A DNA stretch of 64,000 nucleotides from Chitinispirillales bacterium ANBcel5 (lineage in GTDB: Bacteria; Fibrobacterota; Chitinivibrionia; Chitinivibrionales; Chitinispirillaceae), in contig JARUKZ010000002.1 of NCBI GenBank assembly GCA_029688955.1, forward strand, positions 124,001 through 188,000, written 5' to 3'. Positions 17,656 to 25,700 of the stretch are shown in pieces. How positions within the stretch are numbered: position 1 is the first letter of the stretch; each line of letters starts with the position of its first letter. The translations under genes were made by a program, and so were the position numbers. The notes beneath the pieces are model-generated. The model was not told the DNA's origin. It made no database searches and was given only the letters and a program-made list of their open reading frames with translations.

Positions 17656-19023
17656 TTACTGGTTTATAACTCTTGACTTGTCTATATTTCCGAGCTCCCA
17701 CTTGTATAAAGCCTGACCATCAGTAACAACGAAACTGGTAGGTTTGTCTATCCAGGCGCTCCCTTTAGCTCCCACCATCATACCTTCTCTCAGGACCTGC
17801 CCAAGATAAAGCGGCTCACCGAAGAAAAGTGGCTTATCAGGAGAAACAGGAATGCTTACAAAAACAGGATTTTCCACAGTTTGGGTATTGTCTCTAAATA
17901 CCAGCCATGTACCGTCAGGAGAGAACTGAAAATCTGAACACATTTTCACATCGTCTATAAATGGGATTAGATTTCCAGCCAATGACATCAACGGTACAAA
18001 TTGCCTGTTTTCATCGTCTGTATCCCAGCGAACAAGCCAGATTGCATGACGAAGAGACTCTTCTGTGAGAGGTTTCAGCAACTCACGATATTGCGCCATA
18101 CTAATAAGGCCGTTGTTGCGTTGTTCCTGAAGTTCTCTAATATCAGGTACTTCACCTGCATCTACAACTAACCCAAAAGGTAATTCAGGGTGAAATGAAA
18201 TTTCTCTTACCTTACGTAGCTTCTTGTGATTTCTGTTAAAAATTCCAGAAAAGGGATGATCGACAGTTATACCATTTTCGTTAAAAGCTTTGACTGTCTT
18301 GCTATCTTCATCGAAAACAAACAATATACCATCTTTTACAGCCCATGGTGAATAATCACTTGCATAAATACTACCGGGTAGTCCATCATATAAACCGCCT
18401 TCGACAACAGCAATGGGAATAAAATCCTCATTCTCAAGTGTTCCAATATTTAGAAATTTTTTATAGGCTCTTCCAGAACCCTTTGCCCATCCCTTAAGAA
18501 CCTCAATAACGAAGATACCTTTTTCAGCATTTAGGACTGCAAGGTTCCCAATCCAGTCATCAAGATTGTTGATAACAAATACTGTTCGGTTTTCTTTTGT
18601 TCTCAGATTTTGGTTTATAAGCCAGCGTGATTGCGCATATGTGATATCTGTATCTGAGTACACTGGTGTGAAAAAGAAATCATATTCTCCGCTCACTTCT
18701 TCTGCAAAATTTTTTTTAATGATTCTAATTTTCACTTTGTCATTAACGAATTCAAGAAAGGAAATCGCATTGTCTATGTCGATTGTTCCAATAGCATCTT
18801 TTTCCGGAACAGCGAATATGTTCTCCACTTGTTTATCAATACCGACAATCACAGGAAATAAGGAACGATGCCCATTTGATCTCATTATAAAAAGCTCTTT
18901 CATTTCTACTATATCCTTCTTTGTATAAGTATTCACAGGCCCCCCTGGTTTGAAGAGTAAAACCAGGAATATTAGCACTGCTACAAACCATATTGACTTA
19001 TATTGAGTTTTTAACGTTTTCAA
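17656..19023 (-). CDS. Membrane-anchored hypothetical protein, possibly beta-propeller
   Basis: 455 residues. A short basic start and one TM (residues 11-24, IWFVAVLIFLVLLF) anchor an extracytoplasmic domain. The body is beta-rich with repeated patterns such as FQFSPDGTWLVFRDN (the WD/TolB-propeller style 'SPDG' motif), DGILFVFDEDSKTVKAF and DGQALYKWELG, so a beta-propeller is likely. No family is recognised. The start overlaps the end of the amidohydrolase gene by 26 bp, so the two are translated together and probably work together. The tail after the stop runs into a palindromic site. Function unknown. Confidence 0.7.
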   Translation of the reverse strand: MKTLKTQYKSIWFVAVLIFLVLLFKPGGPVNTYTKKDIVEMKELFIMRSNGHRSLFPVIVGIDKQVENIFAVPEKDAIGTIDIDNAISFLEFVNDKVKIRIIKKNFAEEVSGEYDFFFTPVYSDTDITYAQSRWLINQNLRTKENRTVFVINNLDDWIGNLAVLNAEKGIFVIEVLKGWAKGSGRAYKKFLNIGTLENEDFIPIAVVEGGLYDGLPGSIYASDYSPWAVKDGILFVFDEDSKTVKAFNENGITVDHPFSGIFNRNHKKLRKVREISFHPELPFGLVVDAGEVPDIRELQEQRNNGLISMAQYRELLKPLTEESLRHAIWLVRWDTDDENRQFVPLMSLAGNLIPFIDDVKMCSDFQFSPDGTWLVFRDNTQTVENPVFVSIPVSPDKPLFFGEPLYLGQVLREGMMVGAKGSAWIDKPTSFVVTDGQALYKWELGNIDKSRVINQ

Positions 19024-20728
19024 TTGTTTCTATTGCCTTTTTGAACTTATAAAAATAGTTTTCAAGAGATTCAGTAGATATATTACCCTCTTGCAACTTT
19101 AAGTATAATCCATCATAGAGTTGTCCTATCTTCCTGTTATTCTCCAACCCAAAAAACCTCATCGGATTCAACAAGGTGGCTCGGACCCAAAACGAGTCGT
19201 CAATCTCATCAAACGACGCTTTAATCTTTGTACAAAAATCTTTGTATGCTTTCTGGCCACTTGGTGAAACAATGAGTGTCATATACCAGTCCGTTCCAAA
19301 CAGAATTTTATCCCACAAATTGTGATTCGTGCGATCTTTCATCGTTCTGATGAAATGCGGCATATTTTCATTTATCGAGAAACAGGAAATGTCAGTGTAA
19401 AGATTTGGGTATTTGGGGCAAGACAACATATCTATCAACTCTTCAATCCAGTCGCTACCATCAGGATTGGTATCAGAACGAACCCCATCTTCCCAATCAT
19501 CACCTCCAAAATGCGCAAGACAAAGATGAAGGTTAGGATATTTGTCCAGTACTTTTCTCCAAGCTTTGGGATGAACATAGTTTTGAGAAAACCATTCGTT
19601 CGCTTCCTCAAGAAATGTCTCGTGGCGCGTAGGGGTAATTGTTTTCTCAAGCAAAATGATCGAATTGTCTCTTTCCACTTTCCCTTCGTGATTCGTTCTG
19701 TGCTTTATGCCCTGTTCAATGAAATCCTTGTAGAAGGGTTGTTCATGAGTGAGCATACCTTTAGGACTGCAGTGATTAAGAACTGGGATTTTCTCAGCCT
19801 CACATTTTTGATAATATTTTTCCATATTGGGCAATTTGTCATCCAAAGGTCTATAACCCAAAGCGGAATACATTTTAAATCCAAGAAACAAGCCGGGTTT
19901 AGTTTCCGTTGCTATTTGCTGAAATGGGAATTCCCACCCACCGATACTGTAACTTCTTCGATCCGTTTCCTCTATAGTGTTCGCCCGCCAGCGTCGTGGT
20001 TCATAATGATACATCGGGATTAGCTTTAAGGGATTTGCAATAGCTGATGATATGTGTTCATATTCTTGCCTTTCCCACTTCTTTAGTTTCAGAGCTTTTT
20101 TTCTGGTATCGACTTCGTGTGACAAATCGACCACCTCCCCCAGCTCTTCTGCAAACAGTCCTGTTCTTCTGTGGTAATAAAAAATCTTACCATTCTCTTC
20201 GTGATAAATTGTCTGTCCATCGTATCCAGCTATATGGGCAAACTCCATATCCATCGGCATTACAATCATAGGACAAAACACATAATCATCTTCTTTGTAT
20301 TTCTGATTTGCCAAAAGAATAAGTCTTGTCTGGTCTAATCCGAAATCAGGGCTATTCTTCAGGTTCAGGTAGGTTTCGGCATTGTCGATGATGGCGTGAT
20401 CTCCGATTGTTTCCGAATCCATCGTTTGAAGTTTTCCACCCCATCCAAGTATCACAGATCCGATTCCATCAATCCAGGAACGAGAACGCAGCCCTCTCGT
20501 ATTCCTCGGATTGAACCCTCTTAACTTAGAGGCAATCTCTTTATAAATAAGTGGTAATGGAGCACACGCTCCACTTTGAATGTGCATATGCGAATCTATA
20601 ATACACGAAACTACTTGCGGCGGCAGTGGTTTAAAATCGCTAAGGTTTATTGCACCACAAAAACCAGCACTTCCCATTGTTATGGCCGCATAACAAGTCT
20701 GCTCTTTTTCTTGCTCCTGTTCCGCCAT
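18998..20728 (-). CDS. Amidohydrolase-2 family metal-dependent hydrolase
   Basis: 576 residues. A TIM-barrel amidohydrolase with the metal motifs in order: IDSHMHIQSGA (about residue 43, HxH), PVLNHCSPKGM (about 313), CLAHFGGDDW (about 415) and ILFGTDWYMTL (about 490, the catalytic Asp). This is the PF04909-type family that hydrolyses or decarboxylates ring and amide substrates. Members of this length are uncommon; the extra residues lie between the first His pair and the Lys/His region (residues 60-300). No signal peptide. It is the first gene of a two-gene unit with the membrane-anchored protein. Substrate unknown. Confidence 0.82.
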   Translation of the reverse strand: MAEQEQEKEQTCYAAITMGSAGFCGAINLSDFKPLPPQVVSCIIDSHMHIQSGACAPLPLIYKEIASKLRGFNPRNTRGLRSRSWIDGIGSVILGWGGKLQTMDSETIGDHAIIDNAETYLNLKNSPDFGLDQTRLILLANQKYKEDDYVFCPMIVMPMDMEFAHIAGYDGQTIYHEENGKIFYYHRRTGLFAEELGEVVDLSHEVDTRKKALKLKKWERQEYEHISSAIANPLKLIPMYHYEPRRWRANTIEETDRRSYSIGGWEFPFQQIATETKPGLFLGFKMYSALGYRPLDDKLPNMEKYYQKCEAEKIPVLNHCSPKGMLTHEQPFYKDFIEQGIKHRTNHEGKVERDNSIILLEKTITPTRHETFLEEANEWFSQNYVHPKAWRKVLDKYPNLHLCLAHFGGDDWEDGVRSDTNPDGSDWIEELIDMLSCPKYPNLYTDISCFSINENMPHFIRTMKDRTNHNLWDKILFGTDWYMTLIVSPSGQKAYKDFCTKIKASFDEIDDSFWVRATLLNPMRFFGLENNRKIGQLYDGLYLKLQEGNISTESLENYFYKFKKAIETIENVKNSI

Positions 20729-21053
20729 TCAATTTCCTTTTATTTTTTTATTTTCCATATTTCTTTTCCCCACGATCCTATCTCCTTGGCGCTCCGGTCT
20801 TTTTCCGCACCGGCAATATTGCGCACAACGTTTAACGATCCTTTGTGAAACACAGCGAAAGCACCACCTTTGCCCCCCATCTATGAACCATTTCACAAAG
20901 AAACATGTTGAACAGAGCCGCTACTTACCCTATACCTAACCCCTGTGCTATGGGGATTGGATCTCTATTCTTAGTATGCCAATTACATACTTTTTCGTTG
21001 TAAGAAAGAAAAGGAAGATACAGAACTTGAATTTTTTTTTGAAAAACAACTGT
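20729..21053. other. Intergenic region with repeat copy and attC-like palindrome
   Basis: 325 bp with no gene. Most of it is the left copy of the 162-bp repeat (20822-20983). The remainder is AT-rich. Confidence 0.7.
20822..20983 (+). repeat. 162-bp direct repeat, copy 1, with attC-like palindrome
   Basis: It begins CGCACAACGTTTAACGATCC. Its first 92 bases form a palindrome: CCTTTGTGAAA pairs with TTTCACAAAG, ending in GTTGAAC (20907-20913), which fits the GTTRRRY attC box. The last 70 bases include CCCC/GGGG around TGTGCTAT. It matches 21796-21957 without net length change; the second half is nearly identical. The two copies flank the gene at 21054-21650. Confidence 0.88.
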
Positions 21054-21650
21054 TTACCTCCCTTTCGTTCTATTATTGTATATTTCACCTAAGTGATCTG
21101 CTACTTCTTGAGGATCACCAGTAGCAGATTTCTTTTTTAATCCAGTAGGTTCTAATATATTTATAAGGTATAAATTATTTTCTTTTCCATCTTTAACATG
21201 GTAAGCGTACGATGCATAAAAAGGATTTCCCACTATTACAAGATTATCTGTTCGGTGTAAACGTAATACTTCATAGACATCAATGGGCGCAGCACTATTC
21301 GCATTAGAAAACCAAAAACCCTCCTCTACCATGCTGTAAGAAAGAAGAAACCTTGGTTGGTCATCAACAAGCAAAAATGTATACCAATTGGAAGTGTCAG
21401 GTATCATTATACTGGTGAAACAAGAATCAGCGGTAAATGAATCCATTTTTTGAAAATCAAAATTATGCAATCTGAAAAATTCGCTGAATTCAACTTGATC
21501 TAATTTTATGTTAATTTGGTGCATCCAATTTAGAATCTCAAGCTCAAATGATAAACTTTCATATGCATCAATTATGAGTTGCTCAGGAACTTCATCTCCA
21601 GAGGCATATATATTAATAAAAAAAACCAGAAATAAAATAATTTTAACCAT
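21054..21650 (-). CDS. Small secreted protein of unknown function
   Basis: 198 residues. Signal peptide MVKIILFLVFFINIYASGDE. The mature part is mixed alpha/beta with VEEGFWFSNANSAAPIDVYE and DNLVIVGNPFYASYAYHVKDG; no family recognised. It is AT-rich, alone, and exactly bracketed by the two 162-bp repeats, which makes it look like a single-gene cassette: upstream repeat box GTTGTGCG at 21803-21796 on the minus strand, downstream one at 20829-20822. Confidence 0.7.
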   Translation of the reverse strand: MVKIILFLVFFINIYASGDEVPEQLIIDAYESLSFELEILNWMHQINIKLDQVEFSEFFRLHNFDFQKMDSFTADSCFTSIMIPDTSNWYTFLLVDDQPRFLLSYSMVEEGFWFSNANSAAPIDVYEVLRLHRTDNLVIVGNPFYASYAYHVKDGKENNLYLINILEPTGLKKKSATGDPQEVADHLGEIYNNRTKGR

Positions 21651-21795
21651 AATTTTTCCCTTTTATGACATTTTACATTTTAAAAAATGTATTATAATAC
21701 GATCTATAAACGAATAGTTTTTGTGATGATATATCATTGGGTATTGCTTTTAAAGTTAGATAACAAATTTTACAACATCCTGGCTGGCCAAATTT

Positions 21796-21957
21796 CGCAC
21801 AACCTTTAACGATTCTTTCTGAAATGCCCCGCAACCACCACCTTTGCGCCCCTTCTTCGGACCATTTCACAAAGAAACATGTTGAGCAGAGCCGCTGCTT
21901 ACCCTATATCTAACCCCTGGGCTATGGGGATTGGATCTCTATTCTTAGTATGCCAAT
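21796..21957 (+). repeat. 162-bp direct repeat, copy 2, with attC-like palindrome
   Basis: It begins CGCACAACCTTTAACGATTC; the inner GTT-box is GTTGAGC at 21881-21887. See the copy at 20822-20983. The left arm has diverged more than the right, so the palindrome is poorer here. Confidence 0.88.
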
Positions 21958-22078
21958 CAATGTAATAATATAGGTAAAGGCTATGGAAGTGTAAATATTT
22001 TGCTTAAAAATCTTGAAATTAATGATAATTTAGCTGTTTATGCCTCTTTTCGGTAATGATTTTTACAGTTAAGGTAGT

Positions 22079-22126
22079 ATTATCGCCTGTCTAAGCGAGT
22101 CCTTAAAGCTTGGGTCAGGCGATAAT
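22079..22126. repeat. Perfect inverted repeat (hairpin)
   Basis: ATTATCGCCTG and CAGGCGATAAT are exact reverse complements, separated by 26 bases that themselves hold AAGC/GCTT. It is followed on the plus strand by TTTTA. Could be a terminator, a structured RNA or a recombination site; no adjacent gene settles it. Confidence 0.7.
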
Positions 22127-22244
22127 TTTACCTAACCCCAGTTCCAGCGCAATTGCCCGTGTTGTTTGTCTGTAGCCAGCCAGCCCATTTTTGCTACCAT
22201 ATTTCGTACTTTTCTTCGCGCGTGCTTTTCGTCTTCATGGAATT

Positions 22245-22648
22245 TCATCTCCGCCTTTTATTCCGCTTTTCAATCTGCTTCGATGCTGGTATTTCTGTGA
22301 GCAGATGCATCTGCTGAATTGCAATCTTGTTCAATCTTGTCAGTCGTTAGGGTTGCGACAGCCCTTCATGGATAAAGTGTGCGTTAAGATTTCAAGATTC
22401 GACAGGCATACGAGTTGATTGATATCGGCATAATCCCGGATATTCCCCTTCGGGCCAGGATTATCTTGGCGCCACTGCTTGGCCGTCAGTCCAAATAGGG
22501 CCATATTGAGTACATCGGCTTCTGAAGCATAGACCTGGTTAATCTGCTCCTCACCAGTGCATTCAAAAGCATCTCCCGAAACGAGTCTAATGGTGTTGCG
22601 GTCTACTATACAGCCGTAGCTCCAGATGTAAGCTGAACCGGAGCACAT
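22245..22648 (-). pseudogene. Decayed KilA-N domain protein, C-terminal fragment
   Basis: The minus-strand frame from 22648 contains YASEADVLNMALFGLTAKQW, then RDYADINQLVCLSNLE, which I recognise from the C-terminal region of KilA-N domain proteins. After HTLSMKG the frame is lost. One base over, the expected continuation appears: GLSQP, a TAA stop, then RLTRLNKIAIQQMHLLTE. The family normally reads GLSQPERL there, so a GAA (Glu) codon has become TAA. Upstream of residue 35 the resemblance also ends. So the gene is 5' truncated, frameshifted and has a nonsense codon. KilA-N proteins are typical of phages and mobile elements. Confidence 0.75.
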
Positions 22649-22758
22649 TTGAAGAAATCATATTAAGTAATATGGTTTCGAACAGAAGCCCACATCCCCC
22701 TACCCTTTTTGTATTTTCTCTCTTTCAGATCTTTTCACCGCAGGCAGGTATAACAACA

Positions 22759-25700
22759 ATGACCTTTCAGCAAATCCTCGATAAATACCGCAAAATCTCT
22801 CATTCCCAGCGTGATAAGGGCGATCGGTTTGAACGCCTGATGCAGGTCTATCTGCAAACCGACCCAAAATATGCCTATATCATCAAAAAAGTCTGGCTAT
22901 GGAATGAATTCCCGGGAAAAAGCGATCTCGGTGGCCATGATACCGGCATCGATCTCGTAGCCCTTACTCATACCGGTGACTACTGGGCGGTGCAGTGCAA
23001 ATGCTATCAAAGTGATTCTTATATAGATAAAGCCCAGGTCGATACCTTCCTGGCCACTTCTGGCAGGAAATTCAAAGGCGAAGACCTCAAAACAACTACC
23101 TTCTCACATCGCCTGTGGATATCCACCACCAACAACTGGAGCTTAAACGCCTCTGAAGCGATCTCAAACCAGAACCCGCCCGTTTCCAGAGTTAATCTGT
23201 ATGAATTGATGTGTGCGCCCGTCGATTGGGGTAAGCTTGAAAAGGGTATCAGTGGTGAGCATTCCCGTGCACCTAAAAAGGAGATCCGCCCTCATCAGAG
23301 AACCGCCATCGATCAAACCCACGACTATTTTCAAACTGCTGAGCGTGGAAAGCTGATCATGGCATGCGGCACAGGAAAAACGTTCACCGCATTGCGTATC
23401 GCTGAGAATGAAACCGATGGAAAGGGACTCATACTCTTTCTTGTGCCATCGATTGCGCTTCTTGGTCAATCTCTTCGCGAGTGGACCGCTGATGCATCAG
23501 AGCCGGTGAAAGCCATCTGTATCTGCTCCGATCCCGAAGTGTCAAAAAAGAAGAGTAAAAATGATGAAACCGATACATTCAGTGTGATCGATCTTGCCCT
23601 GCCTGCGTCAACCGATGTGAGCAATATCACCGCGCAGATCACGCAGTTGCGCTCTTCTGCAAAACCCGGACTCACGGTCATCTTTTCCACCTATCAATCT
23701 CTTGAAGTCGTCGCTAAAGCACAGAAACAGCTCCTTAAAACCGATAAAAACGCGCTGTTTGATCTTATCATCTGTGATGAAGCGCATCGCACCACCGGTG
23801 TTGCCCTTACCGCCCAGGACTCTTCATCATTTATTAAGGTGCATGATAATACCTTCATCAAAGCTCGTAAGCGCCTCTACATGACTGCAACGCCCCGTCT
23901 TTACAGTGATGATGCAAAGGGGAAAGCTGCTCAGGCCGATGCTATCCTTTGTTCAATGGATGATCCGGCAATTTACGGTGAAGAGATCTACAGAATCGGC
24001 TTCGGTGAAGCGGTGGAGCGCGATCTGCTCACCGATTACAAGGTCCTTATCCTTACTCTCAGTGATAAGGATGTCCCACCTGCTGTGCAAAAAATCATCG
24101 CCGACAGGGATAATGAGATCAATTCCGATGATGCAACAAAGCTTATCGGTTGTATCAATGCGCTCTCCAAGCAGATCCTGGGTGATGCGGGGGTGATTAA
24201 AAACAGCGACTCCGAACCTATGAAACGGGCTGTTGCCTTCTGCAGAACCATAAGCGAATCAAAAAAGATCACTTCAACGTTCTGTACTGCAACTGATGCA
24301 TATCTGGGATCACTGCCGCAAAGCAAAAAGGAGCAGATGGTTTCTGCCAATAGCCGTCATATCGATGGTACCATGAGCGCTCCTCAAAGGGATGAACTTC
24401 TGGGATGGCTCAAGGGTGATGCTGCTGATAGCAGTGAGTGCCGTATCCTTACCAATGTGCGTTGTCTCAGTGAAGGTGTTGATGTTCCTTCGCTGGATGC
24501 TGTGATGTTTCTCTCGGCCAGAAATTCACAGGTGGATGTGGTGCAGTCGGTGGGCCGTGTGATGCGAAAGGCTCAGGGGAAAAAGTATGGCTATATCATT
24601 ATCCCTGTGGTTGTGCCTGCTGATGTTGAAGCGGACAAGGCGCTTAATGATAATGAACGCTACAAAGTCGTATGGTCTGTGCTCAATGCGCTTCGTGCCC
24701 ATGATGATCGCTTCAATGCTACGGTCAATAAGATCGAGCTCAACAGAAAGCGTCCTGAACAGATTCTGGTGGGCCGCCCGGAGTATAGCTTTGAAGATGG
24801 GGCTCCGGTTGTCGCTGAACCAAACGCCAAATATGGGGATGATATCGGCACACAACTGGCGCTTCAGTTTGAACAGTTGCAAAGTATCGTATTTGCCCGA
24901 ATGGTGGAGAAGGTAGGGGATCGAAGGTACTGGGAGCAGTGGGCAAAGAGTGTCGCAGAGATTGCCGAAAAGCAGTTCGACAGAATAAACCGTCTCATAA
25001 AAGAGGACGGTGAGCATAAAAAAGCGTTTGATGAGTTTCTTAATGGATTGAAAAAGAATATCAACCCATCTATCAGTGATCGTGAAGCGGTGGAGATGCT
25101 CTCGCAGCACGTTATCACCAAGCCGGTTTTTGAAGCGCTCTTTGAGGGATACTCCTTTGTGAAAAACAACGCCGTCTCTGTAACGATGCAGAAGATGCTT
25201 GATCTGCTGGAAGCGCAGGCTATTGAAAAGGATACCAGGGTTCTTGATAAATTCTATGAATCGGTGAGAAAGCGTGCTGCGGGGATCGATAATGCTGAAG
25301 GCAAGCAGCGTATTATCATTGAATTGTATGATAAGTTCTTTAGAACTGCTTTCCCGAAGATGGTGGACAAGCTGGGGATTGTGTATACACCGGTTGAAGT
25401 GGTTGATTTTATCATCCATTCGGTGGAGGATGTGCTCAGGCGGGAGTTTGACAGAAGTCTCAGTGATGAAAACATCCACATTCTCGATCCGTTTACAGGT
25501 ACCGGTACATTTATCACAAGACTGCTTCAGAGCGGGCTTATTAATGATAAGGATCTGCCCCGCAAGTATAAAAAGGAGATCCACGCCAATGAAATTGTGC
25601 TTCTGGCTTATTACATAGCCGCGGTGAATATAGAGAACGCGTTTCATGATATTTTAGGAAAGCAGGGAAGGTATAAGCCCTTTGATGGCATCTGTCTGAC

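Larger units (their letters stand above)
21651..22244. other. Intergenic region with second 162-bp repeat
   Basis: 594 bp without a gene. It contains the repeat copy at 21796-21957 and a perfect 11-base inverted repeat at 22079-22126. The right part, from about 22180, may be decayed coding DNA adjoining the KilA-N remnant. Confidence 0.6.

Noticed and set aside
24526..25647. Minus-strand open frame of 373 codons opposite the R-M gene
   Set aside because: It lies wholly inside the intact type ISP-like gene, has no recognisable motifs and no ribosome site.
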